Source: Strongyloides papillosus (Eukaryota; Nematoda; Chromadorea; Rhabditida; Strongyloididae). Taken from it: a DNA stretch of 64,000 bases. Positions 44,778 through 56,109 of the stretch are shown piece after piece. Every line of letters begins with the position of its first letter. Within the stretch, counting starts at the first letter, position 1. Both the position numbers and the translations under genes were made by a program. The stretch spans positions 1,860,001 through 1,924,000 of the forward strand of contig SRSI01000079.1 in NCBI GenBank assembly GCA_005656395.1, written 5' to 3'. The notes beneath the pieces are model-generated. The model worked only from the letters and a program-made list of their open reading frames with translations. It was not told the DNA's origin and did not search any database.

Positions 44778-45361
44778 TAGACATGGGATCCGACCCTGGT
44801 CGACCCTTGAAAATGGGTCGACCCCTGACCAATTTTTAAGGGTCGACCCCAAATTTTAGGGTCGGTGCCAAATTACAAAAATTTTAGGGTCGGTTTTATA
44901 CTATTCACTGACAACTTTGGAAAATTAATCTGTTAGTGAAATAATAATTATCTCTACCATATTAAAAATATTAGTTCTGAAATTAATATTGGCCATTTTT
45001 GGAGTTCAGTAAAGTTATCAGCACCTAGTTTACATAGTCAATTATCAAAAATTAAGAATAATAAAGTCAACTAACATCAAATCTGAGAGTTCAATCTATT
45101 ATATATTAGAAATTGTCGACAACTAATTTAACTACTATGAATTTGAACAATTTATTAGTTTTAAGGGGTCATTTATAATTTATATATTGTAATATTTTTA
45201 TTAATAGAAAATTTTCTTTAATTATAATAAAATTATGTTTTTTACAGGGGTATATGTTACTAGTTTAACGGGTCGTTTTGGGTCGACCCGGGTCGATTTT
45301 AAAAAGCGACCCTAAACCGACCGACCCCGGGTCGAAAAATTTACCGACCCGCCCATGTCTA
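44778..45361. mobile_element. hAT-type MITE (584 bp) with exact 8-bp target duplication
   Basis: Starts TAGACATGGG and ends CCCATGTCTA, a perfect 10-bp terminal inverted repeat, flanked by CACAAGCC on both sides (44770-44777 and 45362-45369), the 8-bp duplication typical of hAT transposons, whose ends also commonly begin TAG-C-TGGG. Subterminal regions carry many GGGTCG/CGACCC words in both orientations (for example GGTCGACCC at 44799 and TGGGTCGACCCGGGTCG at 45280), as expected for transposase binding sites. No transposase frame; the AT-rich centre is filler. Non-autonomous. Confidence 0.93.
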
Positions 45362-45790
45362 CACAAGCCTAATACAACTCAAATAAAGTTTTTTCTGAAA
45401 TGGAAAAAAAGAAGATAATCTTGAGAATCCCTTCATATGTGAAGCTTAATTTCACATCGTCCTCCAATCATTCAAAATTTTTAAAGTAGAAACAACCACC
45501 CTAGTTATTATTCATAATTATTTAAATATATTATGAATGATATTTATTGATAATTGCAAAAATGTTTATGTAATGAAGAAATTTATTTTGACAAGTAAAA
45601 AAACTAACACAAATCAACATATAAAACTAAATTTTTCAAATCTTTCATTTATTAATCGCATACAAAAATAAATTCAAGATTTTACAAAAAAAGGTATTTT
45701 TTTGTTTTATCCCTCTCCAAAATGAAGCACAAAAAAACGGACTATTGTCAAATAAATTATTGTACATAAGTTAATAAGCGAATCATTACC

Positions 45791-46728
45791 ACACACAAAA
45801 AAAAATGGGACACACATTTGCGTAAAATGTAATAAATTTGTCCCACCTAATAAAATTTGAATTTTCTTGATTTGCGATAATTTTAACGCAATTATTTTTT
45901 ACAAAAAATCAAGGCAATAATTAAAATAAATTTTTATATTTTATTGTATTTATTTTAAAACTTAAATTATTTTTTACAATACATTTTAAAATACAATATT
46001 AGAATTTAACTTATTATAAGATTAAAAAATGCTTTTATAAAGAGTATTTATCGACATATGATAGTATTTTTTAGATATTCTTTAATTGTTTGAATAACTA
46101 TAAATAAGATTTTTATAAAAAGTTATATTAATCTGATGACTCAACTTTTTTATACTGTTTTTCAAGATCATCTTTAAAAGTCAAACTGATTAAAAGTTTT
46201 AAAACATTATACGTTTTGTTCATAGCAAAAAAATTTCTAAATATTTTAATTTAAATAAGAAAAATAGCAAGTACTAAGATAATATTTTCAATAAAGATTA
46301 CTTTGTATGGTTAGATAATTATCACTCTTTCTTATTGTTGTTGTAAAATTTTTAAATTTTCTGGTGTTAACGGGTTGTTTAAAAGAATGATTTTTGTTAA
46401 AACGTTAACAACTTTACACGAAATTGACTTTTGATAACTCACTACATAAAATATTATAAAAAACAAATTATATTCTAAAATAGGTGTAATATTTTTAAAA
46501 TTTCTAAGATTAAATAAATGTTTCATTACTTCAAAATATTAAAAGTATATATTTTTGTAAAAAAACGACCAAATTTATGCGAAAATCTAACATTTTGCGT
46601 CATTTAAAACATTTTTTTTGTCGCCTGATATTTTTAAAATTTGAATAAATTTTGACATTTCAAAGTGGTGGGACATTTTATTGCATTTTATGTAATAATG
46701 TCAAAATTTGTCCCATTTTTTTGTGTGT
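45791..46728. mobile_element. Second MITE family: 938-bp TIR element
   Basis: Left end ACACACAAAAAAAAATGGGACA, right end (reverse complement) ACACACAAAAAAATGGGACA, continuing with CCCACC ~45 bp in on both sides, so the terminal inverted repeats are about 60 bp with gaps. No transposase frame inside. A fragment of the same left end lies at 60754-60886. I could not settle the target duplication. Confidence 0.75.
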
Positions 46729-46819
46729 ATTCAAAAAAAATTATGTTTACTTTATTTTTTCAAGTGTGCATTTGGTAATAACTATTGAAGTTTTTAATTT
46801 TCATTAAAAAAATAGTTAT

Positions 46820-49250
46820 CATTTGTGGACCAGTAACTTAGCCGATTCTTTACCAATGTTAATGCTGTTGTGTTTTTCCCTTATTCCTGACTTGTACCTT
46901 TCAAATAAGTCATAAAACATAAAACTTTACTTACTTTTTTAAAAGTTATTTGAAAGACAAAACTACACAAAAGTGACTAAAAAATGGTGTTTTTTAAGAA
47001 TAACATGGCCTATTATGAACCAACATTTTCAAAGACCGTTTTTCCCACTAAGTTAGAAAAAAATACATCTAACGACCACTTAATCATAAAAATTGATTAT
47101 GTTTGAAAAATGTTATGTCAATCACAAAATTGATTTTTGTGAAAAATATGAAAAATAAGTGGAATAATTGACACCTAAATAAGTATAACTCATTATGTTG
47201 TTAAATGAATATAATTCGTTGTAGTTTTATTTTTTAAGTTAGACATGAATCTATATATTCTTTTGATTTATTTATTTTAAACAACTTTTCATTTATTTTA
47301 GAGCATTAAAAAATTTTTGTTTTTATTTAAAAAATGGTGATTATTCTTGGATCCATAACTTAGTCAGTTTTCCATATATTTCTATCGTATTGTGTTTCTC
47401 CAGGATTCCAGATTAAAATCTGTTTAATGATTAAAAAAACAATTTATTTCATTAACTTTGAAGAAAGTTATTCTCTGCACAAAACTATGCAAAAAAATGT
47501 CCAAAAAATGGTGTTTTTTAAAGATAACTTGGTCACTAATTGGCCAAAAGTTTTGATACCCATTTCCGCAATAAGTTAGAACACAACACATCTAATCACT
47601 ACTTAACCATAAAAATTGACTAAGTTTGAGAAAGTTATGCTGAAGACAAAATTGATTTTTGTGAGAAAATTTAAAAAAAAAGCAAAAATGTTGACATTCA
47701 AATTAACATAACTCCAGTTATTGTTAAGCTATAAACTTGGTTAGATTATCATTTTTTATGTTAGACTTAGAAATATATAACAGATATTATATTTATTTGC
47801 TTTCATTAAGTTATTAAAAAGTAACAGCTTTTTCATTTTCAAATTTTTTTTTCAAAATGGTCATCACTATTTGCTTCATACCTTGACCAGTTTTTAATGA
47901 ATTTCTATAGTATTACACTTCCGCCCTATTCTGGATTTGTACCTTTTTAATACAAACTAATAATATTATTTTATTAACTTTGAAGAAAGTTATCCTCTAA
48001 ACAAAACCATACTAAAAAAGGGTTCAAAAAAGATTGTTTGTAATAATAACTTGGCCAAATTTCGAACCTAAATTTTTTAACCGATCTAGCCACTCTAGTT
48101 AGTAAAAAACACATTTTTTGGCTATTTATTCCAAAAAATTGATTAAACTTAAAAAGTGCTATGAGAGAAACAAAATTTTTTCTTATTTCTTTTTATTATA
48201 GATTATATTTAAAGTGTCATTATTTTAAAAACATTTTTATAAATCACTCTGACTTCGCCTGGTATTCTTAACCCTTAAACCCATTTAGTTTAAAATTTTT
48301 TGTTGAAAAGGAATTTTTAAATAATTTTCAGATTATTATTATACTTCAAAAAATTTATGAAAAATTAAAAATTTACATATTATTTTAAAAAAGCATTGAA
48401 GAATGTTTTAGAAAAGAATTTTTTATAAAGCCTAGTTTTATGCAGGCAAAAAACATAGTTATTTTTTTACCCTTTTAATTAAAGATAAATATATCTATTT
48501 ACTATTGATTCACGTAAAATAATTAATGTTAAGTAAACCTATTAAGATACTAAAACTTATCTTTCGAAAAAAACGTAAAAAAGGCATTCACTTTAAACGT
48601 AATTGAATTTATTTTTAACACTTAAATTTCTTTATATTCATATTTTTAAGACAGTTCAAATCTATATGTTAACGTCATGTCATTTAATTTCGATAACTGT
48701 TTGGTGAGTTATGATTCCCTAAATATCGTATTTCTCTTGAAAAAAAGTCTATCACCATTTAGTCCCTAACTTGTCTAATTTTTAATCATTCACTATGATA
48801 TCAGGTTCTCTTACTGTTTAATAGTTATTTTACATTTAAAAATATTTAGTTATTGTTTAATAAATAACACCAGTAAAAAAGGTAAGAGCATATTTATTTC
48901 ATAAAAAGTAATGTATTTATACAATAACAAAAGATGATGGCAAGCATACAGCTTGTAATCATATATGTACGAAACACTTACTATTCAAATTTTACCTTTC
49001 AAACGATCTATAAAAAAATTTATTAACTTTTAGAAAAGCTAATTGAGTAATTGAAGATTTAAAAAATAAACTTTCTTCAGAAATAACTTGTCTAATTTCG
49101 ACGACACTCTTTTGAGGATAATTTTCCAGGAAAAAAATAAGAAAAACAACACATCTTTCGACTATTTATTCATTAACATTGATAAATTTTAGCCAAACAT
49201 TGTTAACAACAAAATTATTTTTTTTATCTTCTTAGCAAATACAGTATTAC
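46820..49250. repeat. Decayed tandem array, ~520-bp unit, four recognisable copies
   Basis: Matching anchors: CAGTAACTTAGCCGATT (~46831), CCATAACTTAGTCAGTTTT (~47353), CATACCTTGACCAGTTTTT (~47876) and CCCTAACTTGTCTAATTTTT (~48765). Later in each unit come GAAGAAAGTTAT, AAAATGGTGTTTTTTAA, ACACATCTAA and AAAATTGATT. Spacing is ~522 bp between the first three; the fourth is displaced by an intervening segment (48230-48590). Copies are much diverged. Confidence 0.6.
48230..48590 (+). repeat. Left direct repeat flanking the surface-protein gene
   Basis: Aligns with 52195-52525 in the same orientation: AACCCATTTAG.TTTAAA / AACCCATGAAATTTTGAA, AAAAAATTTATGAAAAAT, GAAGAATGTTTTA / GAGAATGTTTTA, AAGCCTAGTTTTATG / AAGCCAGTGTTATG, ATCTATTTACTATTGATTCACGTAAA / ATCTATCTACTTTTGATTAACGTAAA. 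Confidence 0.7.
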
Positions 49251-49580
49251 AAAGTTTTTTAATTCATAAAAAAAAGTATTTAATGAATAAATAAAATCAA
49301 ATTTATTTCAAAATCCATATTTAGTATTTCTTCATGAAATTTATTCAATTTTCGAATTATACCCACTTAACTTTTTAAATATTTTGTCAATTTAAGAAAT
49401 GACTATTAGTCACATTATATTCAAAAAAATCAATTTTATTTTACATTTTATTTTATTAAGTAAACTATGGTGAAGTAATGAATAAAATAAAATACAAATA
49501 TTGCATTACTAAATAAATTCCTCAAATCAATACAATTTGGAACCACTATCTATTGCATTATCAAACTTATTTTGATCTGA
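48840..49580. other. AT-rich tail of the repeat array and 3' flank of the surface-protein gene
   Basis: Remaining part of array copy 4, then featureless AT-rich DNA. Confidence 0.4.
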
Positions 49581-51689
49581 CTACTTGGCCACTAACCTAA
49601 TCTTAGCATTTTTTGTATGATTTGTTAAGCTTGAGTCGGTGCTTTCTGCCGATTGCTCAGAATTGGTCACTTCTTTTTTTGTTTTTAAATTATCAGTACT
49701 CATAGTTTTTTCTATACTCTTAAATCCTTTATTAGCGGTTTTTTTATTAATAATTCCAGCATTAGGTACTTTTGGGAGTGCAGTTAAAGATTTAGCTGTT
49801 TGTTCAGATGTAGATGAACTTATGGAGAGATCCTTATTAGATTTCTTTCTTTTTTCTTGTAATTTTTTTAAGATTACAAGTAAAATTATTAAGATTATAA
49901 TAATGACTAAAGAGATTCCAAAAATGATCCAAATTTTAGAATTATTAGAGGACTCAGAGTTATTAGATTTACTGAAGCTATCAGAGCCACTTGAGTTATT
50001 TGAACCAGTAGAGCCATTAGAGATAGTAGAGATTTTGGTAACTGTAGAGTTATTAGGACTAGTAGAGCCATTAGAGATAGTGGATCCATTAGAGATAGTA
50101 GAGATTTTAGTAACTGTAGAGTTATTAGGACTAGTAGAGCCATTAGAGATAGTAGAGATTTTGGTAATTGTAGAGTTATAAAAGCTAGTAGACTTATTAT
50201 TTTCTTCATAAATTATATTAATAATGAAATCAGTTTCTTTTATATAATCTGGTTTCACAATTTTGGAATTGTTACCCTTTGTAATTAAGGCACATTTATA
50301 CACTCTATTTGATACCAATTTTCCAATATCACGTACTTCTATATATTTTTGTGTCGTTTCATCAAGCATCAACAATGATGTTGAATAACGAAGTCCATAA
50401 AAATCTTTAAATGCCCGATGTTGAAATCCATCAAGTACTATATGACACCCAATTGAAGAATTCTTTATTTCTCTACTGAGAAATGTATAAATTTCTTTTC
50501 TTCCAAATTTTTTATCAATTTTATTATCAGATCCTTGAACAGTGTTATTAATTTTTAAACGTAATGTTGCCTTTAAATAAGGGATATTACATTTTGGTTC
50601 ATAATTTATTTCATACCCAAGATAAATTTCGAATTCCCATCGTTTTGATCTATAAAAATCTTGAATATCTAGATTATGTAATCCATGACCAGCATAAAGA
50701 TTTGTGTTTTTCGTAAGATGACTAATTTTAAATCCATTAACATTATCATAATTATTTCCATGTGGTAGAAGAGCAATAAAAATTTTTGAAGAATCATATA
50801 TAAGAGTATTATTACACATTAATTCAGAAGTAGAAATAGAAAGCCAATGGGTTCCTTCGTTGGTATTAATAATATTATTAGCCTCCTTTTCATTGTATTT
50901 TGCACAGTCATAACCAACATCAATTGAAGGCATAAACATTTGTTTAAGATGACCACACTTAACAAATGATTTACCACTTCCATGGCAATAAATAAGTTTT
51001 AAGTTGTGCGCTTTTTGAGTACTACCATTAAAAAACGCTCTATAGATATTATTTTCCGAAGTTTCAATATATTCAGAATTTGAATATTGTGGTAGCCAGT
51101 TTGAAACGGGACAAACAACGATACTAAATATGTTTTTATTTGTACTACTCTTTGGAATGAGTTTTAAAACCAAATTATCAATATCCCACGCTTTTTCAAA
51201 CCCAATATAAAAAAAATTTTTAATTTTTGCTGGATTTGAACATAAATCTTCATGAGTGGGACAATGATACAAAAGTCCCACCTCACACTTAAATAAATTG
51301 CACGCTAACTCCCATTTTGATCTTTTAGATATATTAGTTACGTGATTCTTCTCCCTAGGGTGGAGATCATTCGTAATGTAAGATTTATTTCGAACATTTT
51401 GTAATCTAAACCACATATCAGCGTTATATTTACCATCCCTTAAAATTTTTACATCAAAATGCGTTCTGTATACAATTATACTCCTTTCTCCACTGTAATT
51501 CTTTAAAGTGATGTTTGCGGTTTCTCTTTTACCAAAAAAATGGTACCAAAAAGTATAACTTTTATCTGTATCGCGATAACGATTTAAACGGTAGTCTTCA
51601 GCTCGAATTAAATCTTCAGATGTTATCAATCCAAAAAAAATACACGCATGTATGGTAATAGTCAGGTAGATATAAGACAACTTTGTCAT
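49581..51689 (-). CDS. Large type I membrane surface protein with Ser/Thr/Asn repeat stalk, orphan
   Basis: 702 residues, one exon. Signal peptide MTKLSYIYLTITIHACIFFG; a ~470-residue ectodomain with about 16 cysteines, many sequons and Trp-rich blocks (KSYTFWYHFFGKR, RSKWELACNLFKC, GTHWLSISTS, SKRWEFEIYLGYE). A low-complexity stalk (about 500-580) follows, built from copies of NSTVTKISTISNGSTSP, encoded by 54-bp repeats at ~50009-50185, one unit extended by 18 bp. Then a single membrane helix (IWIIFGISLVIIIILIILLV) and a ~100-residue cytosolic tail rich in Ser/Thr/Lys. The layout is that of a heavily glycosylated receptor or adhesion protein. No named domain recognised. The gene sits between two direct repeats (48230-48590, 52195-52525) inside a repeat-rich block. 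Confidence 0.72.
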   Translation of the reverse strand: MTKLSYIYLTITIHACIFFGLITSEDLIRAEDYRLNRYRDTDKSYTFWYHFFGKRETANITLKNYSGERSIIVYRTHFDVKILRDGKYNADMWFRLQNVRNKSYITNDLHPREKNHVTNISKRSKWELACNLFKCEVGLLYHCPTHEDLCSNPAKIKNFFYIGFEKAWDIDNLVLKLIPKSSTNKNIFSIVVCPVSNWLPQYSNSEYIETSENNIYRAFFNGSTQKAHNLKLIYCHGSGKSFVKCGHLKQMFMPSIDVGYDCAKYNEKEANNIINTNEGTHWLSISTSELMCNNTLIYDSSKIFIALLPHGNNYDNVNGFKISHLTKNTNLYAGHGLHNLDIQDFYRSKRWEFEIYLGYEINYEPKCNIPYLKATLRLKINNTVQGSDNKIDKKFGRKEIYTFLSREIKNSSIGCHIVLDGFQHRAFKDFYGLRYSTSLLMLDETTQKYIEVRDIGKLVSNRVYKCALITKGNNSKIVKPDYIKETDFIINIIYEENNKSTSFYNSTITKISTISNGSTSPNNSTVTKISTISNGSTISNGSTSPNNSTVTKISTISNGSTGSNNSSGSDSFSKSNNSESSNNSKIWIIFGISLVIIIILIILLVILKKLQEKRKKSNKDLSISSSTSEQTAKSLTALPKVPNAGIINKKTANKGFKSIEKTMSTDNLKTKKEVTNSEQSAESTDSSLTNHTKNAKIRLVAK
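50009..50185 (-). repeat. 54-bp coding tandem repeat (mucin-like stalk)
   Basis: Three units with the plus-strand core GAGCCATTAGAGATAGTAGA, AACTGTAGAGTTATTAGGAC; the middle unit is 72 bp through an 18-bp insertion, so length changes keep the frame. Each unit encodes one or two N-glycosylation sites. Confidence 0.85.
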
Positions 51690-52194
51690 GTTAAAAATAA
51701 CTTGAAAAATATAAAATTTTTACTTTCTATATAGTGTATTATGCGATGTTTATTTGCATATTTTTTCCATGAAATGCATGTTTTTGCTCAAATTTGAAAA
51801 AAGGATTTTGTGATGAACACTATATAAAAAGCGGAAATTAAAAAAACATGCATTTTTGAAATATGAATATTATAAAATATAAATAAAAAGAAATTATCAA
51901 TTATAAATTTTAAAAGAAGAAATTTTAAATATTATATTGAATTTTAAATATTGAAAAGTCTATAAATTGTATAATTTTTTGATAAAAATCAGTCTTAGTG
52001 CTGGTGTTAGCACTAGTGTACTCGAATAATTATAGAGTTTAATAATAATAAATTGTGTTAATTTATTCTTTTGTGTTACTTTATTATTGTTTTTTATTTT
52101 ACAATATTTATTAATTAAACATAATGAATATTTATATTAATATTTTACTATTATATTTCAAAGTATTCTTTATTTTAAAAATATTTTAATAAAC
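51690..52194. other. 5' flank of the surface-protein gene
   Basis: Includes direct words ATGCATGTTTTTGCTC / ACATGCATTTTTGAAA. No gene. Confidence 0.4.
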
Positions 52195-52525
52195 AAGTTT
52201 GAATTTTACCAATTTTGTTTAACCTTTTAACCCATGAAATTTTGAATTTTTTTGTTTTAAAAGAATTTTTAAATGACTGTCTTTTTATTCTAAAAAATTT
52301 ATGAAAAATCTAAATTTACATGTTATTTAAACAAACAATGGAGAATGTTTTAAAATAAGGAGTTTTTCTTAAAAGCCAGTGTTATGTGACAATAACATGA
52401 TTATTTTTTTATCCTTCTTCATTAAAAGTAAACATATCTATCTACTTTTGATTAACGTAAATTAATGTTTAGAGAATCTATTAATATAATAAAATTTATC
52501 TTTTTGAAAAAATGTAAAAATAACC
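52195..52525 (+). repeat. Right direct repeat flanking the surface-protein gene
   Basis: Partner of 48230-48590, same orientation; see that entry for matching blocks. Confidence 0.7.
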
Positions 52526-52670
52526 GAATTAAAAATTCATATTGTTGTAATAATGATTTTATGATGACTTCAGAACAGTATATACACTCTAGGTTTTACC
52601 CATATGTCAATTTATATCTTTACATTAAAAAAAACTATCTAATAATTCTAACAGTTTTTTTACCTACTTT

Positions 52671-53835
52671 ACATAAATTTTTTGTAAGTCTATAAATACC
52701 TTCAAAAGGTGCTCTTTAATTTACAATATCTCGACAATTTTCTTAACATTTTATTACTTCATTTAAAATAAATAATCTTAGCGTTTACGAAGAATAAAAT
52801 AATATTGACAATTTCAAGAAGCAATATTACCAGTTGTTCGCGAAATCTAACATAGCATTTTTTGGAATACATTTGTTTATATCTTCATATATCGGGTTAA
52901 CATGTTCTATAATTTTATTATCTTCAACACACAAAACCTAAACATGTCTTTTAGACCAATACGATTTTATATGAAAAAAAGTACTATATTCGATAGTATT
53001 TTGGGGCCATGTTTTTTATCTGTTTTGCAAACACATTCTAGCTCATTTTGCATGTATATTCTATCTTATTTTGCATATACAATACGAGTTAGAATGTATG
53101 CTCAAAATGAGGTAGAATGTACGTACAAGATTGGTTAGAATGTAGTCTATTGTTTATCACTAGTATGTAAGTTTCATAATTTTGTAATTATTATGCATAA
53201 ATAAAAGATTTTAAAACTTTTTTTGGTAATTTAATTGAGATATTAATTCTTTATCGATAGTATATAATATTTCTACTTAATATTAGTTATTAACAAAATA
53301 AACAACAATAAAAGTTGGGTATTTTTGAAATTTTATTTTAATTATCTTGTTGAAAATATTTAAAGTAAACAAAATAGTAAAAATATTCATATTATTTAAA
53401 AAATAAACTCTTACAATAAATAATTTTTCAAAAAATGCCTACCGAAAAATCACATTATATGTGGTACACTCTTTATTCTTTTCAATCAACTAACAATTAA
53501 GAGTTTCCTAGTAATTTTTTAAAATCTCATATATATATATATATAAAATCACCAGCTACAACTGCTAATAATCATAATCCTTATACTATCAGATAACCAT
53601 GGAACGTTTAATGCCTAAAATTGTAGTGGTAATAAGTGGTAGCGAAATTTCATTTATGTTAACATTTTACGATCTTAGTTTTTTTATCATTGTAAAAAGT
53701 TCCAAATGTAATTATTGTTATAAGATCACTAACTAAAATTAAGAATTTTAGATTTCACAATAATGTGTGGTCCATTATCTTAATTTCAAGTTAAACTTTT
53801 TAAGAATGTATAATTTGGTGAGAGACTTTAACAGA
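52671..53835 (+). repeat. Left arm of a ~1.16-kb inverted repeat
   Basis: Begins ACATAAATTTTTTGTAAGTC and ends near GAGAGACTTTAACAG. The reverse complement is found at 54447-55619 with only scattered differences (for example TATACTATC against TATTCTATC, and one different AT-run length). The same 78-codon open stretch (starting MFYNFIIFNTQNLNMSF) occurs in both arms purely as mirror image; I do not regard it as coding. Confidence 0.92.
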
Positions 53836-54446
53836 CTCGTATAATATCTAATAAATATTATTGTACTTGATAATTACTAGATCTTTAAGACTAATAAAAT
53901 AAATTTTACGGTTCAAAAATAAATGTAATAATATAAAAATACGTGTAAGTATGTGTTATTAAAAACTAATGCTGTTATTTCTTCTCTCATTATCTACATT
54001 TATTATTACCTTTTAGTATCAACTTTCAAATTTGTGTTAAAACATTAATAAATTTGTAAAATAGTATAAAATGGGTAAATAAACAAATAAAAATTTATAA
54101 TAGCTTCAAAAACAGGGTCAATCACTAAAAAACTTTGGAATTCTAAAAAAACATTTAAGATAAATAAAATTACAGGCTAAATTTAAGCTATTTTGCATAT
54201 ACAAAACGAGATAGAAATGTATATGCAAAACAAAGTTCAATGTATACACAAAATGATCTAAAAATATATATCCAAAATGTGTATAACAATAGCATAAAAA
54301 ATGACTTAAAATGTAGATATAAAATGGAGTAGAATGTAGCCTGTCGCATACCCCATTTTGAATGGTCGGTTATTTTAACATTGCCTACATTTTGTAGCAT
54401 TCTGAGCATTTTCGGTCAAGAAGCCATGTTTAGATTTTGTGTGTAT
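53836..54446. repeat. Spacer between the inverted arms, with partial copies of arm motifs
   Basis: Contains a diverged third copy of an arm segment: TTTTGCATATACAAAACGAG (54190) resembles TTTTGCATATACAATACGAG of the left arm (~53071), and CATGTTTAGATTTTGTGTGT (54424-54443) is the reverse of ACACACAAAACCTAAACATG (52929-52948). These two outward marks could be the ends of an older ~1.5-kb TIR element. Confidence 0.6.
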
Positions 54447-55619
54447 TCACCTGTTGAAGTCTCTCACCAAATTATACATTCTTAAAAAGTTTAACTTGAA
54501 ATTAAGATAATGGACCACACATTATTGTGAAATCTAAAATTCTTAATTTTAGTTAGTGATCTTATAACAATAATTACATTTGGAACTTTTTACAATGATA
54601 AAAAAACTAAGATCGTAAAATGTTAACATAAATGAAATTTCGCTACCACTTATTACCACTACAATTTTAGGCATTAAACGTTCCATGGTTATCTGATAGA
54701 ATAAGGATTATGATTATTAGCAGTTGTAGCTGGTGATTTTATATATATATATATATATATGAGATTTTAAAAAATTACTAGGAAACTCTTAATTGTTAGT
54801 TGATTGAAAAGAATAAAGAGTGTACCACATATAATGTGATTTTTCGGTAGACATTTTTTGAAAAATTATTTATTGTAAGAGTTTATTTTTTAAATAATAT
54901 GAATATTTTTACTATTTTGTTTACTTTAAATATTTTCAACAAGATAATTAAAATAAAATTTCAAAAATACCCAACTTTTATTGTTGTTTATTTTGTTAAT
55001 AACTAATATTAAGTAGAAATATTATATACTATCGATAAAGAATTAATATCTCAATTAAATTACCAAAAAAAAGTTTTAAAATCTTTTATTTATGCATAAT
55101 AATTACAAAATTATGAAACTTACATACTAGTGATAAACAATAGACTACATTCTAACCAATCTTGTACGTACATTCTACCTCATTTTGAGCATACATTCTA
55201 ACTCGTATTGTATATGCAAAATAAGATAGAATATACATGCAAAATGAGCTAGAATGTGTTTGCAAAACAGATAAAAAACATGGCCCCAAAATACTATCGA
55301 ATATAGTACTTTTTTTCATATAAAATCGTATTGGTCTAAAAGACATGTTTAGGTTTTGTGTGTTGAAGATAATAAAATTATAGAACATGTTAACCCGATA
55401 TATGAAGATATAAACAAATGTATTCCAAAAAATGCTATGTTAGATTTCGCGAACAACTGGTAATATTGCTTCTTGAAATTGTCAATATTATTTTATTCTA
55501 CGTAAACGCTAAGATTATTTATTTTAAATGAAGTAATAAAATGTTAAGAAAATTGTCGAGATATTGTAAATTAAAGAGCACCTTTTGAAGGTATTTATAG
55601 ACTTACAAAAAATTTATGT
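54447..55619 (-). repeat. Right arm of the ~1.16-kb inverted repeat
   Basis: Reverse complement of 52671-53835; ends ...AAAAAATTTATGT at 55619, beyond which the two sides are unrelated. Confidence 0.92.
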
Positions 55620-56100
55620 GAAGAAAGAAAAAAAACAAAATGTCATTAAAAAAGTTTAGAAATATTTCGGTTTAATAAAACATTTTAGCAAATATCTATT
55701 GTAGACCATTATTTGTAGGTGGTGTTTGACCTAAAAGATGGATTGGGAAAAATTTATCTATTTCATTTTTAATATCATTATTTGTAATTTCGGAAACTAT
55801 ATTTGCTGTAATCCAAGTGGATCATGCGAACCCATGAAGGGTCCCTAAATGTGCAATTTAACAATTAAGATTTAGTTTACACTTTTATTAAGATAAAAAT
55901 ATTATTTATAAAAAATACAAAATGAAAGTCTGTTAAAGTATATCTAAAATATGTATATATATAATTTGTTTTTACCTGCGAGTCATTCCTCTATTCTTCT
56001 TAGTGTTTTTTTGGTTCCTATTTCTCTAGGGTTTACAGAATAACTGACAACAACAATATGATGTAGATGATGATGTTCAACAAAGAGCCAAAAATTCTAG
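55620..56100. other. Junction between inverted repeat and IFT140 remnant
   Basis: No WD40-coding sequence of IFT140 recognisable here; a few stops in every frame. Confidence 0.4.
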
Positions 56101-56109
56101 ATCTAAAAC

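Noticed and set aside
49639..50181. 180-codon frame antisense to the surface protein
   Set aside because: A mirror of the 54-bp repeats (LLGLVEPLEIVEIL...) with no independent features.
52902..53138. 78-codon open stretch repeated exactly at 55152-55388
   Set aside because: It is duplicated only because it lies in the inverted arms; composition is low-complexity with no signal or domain.
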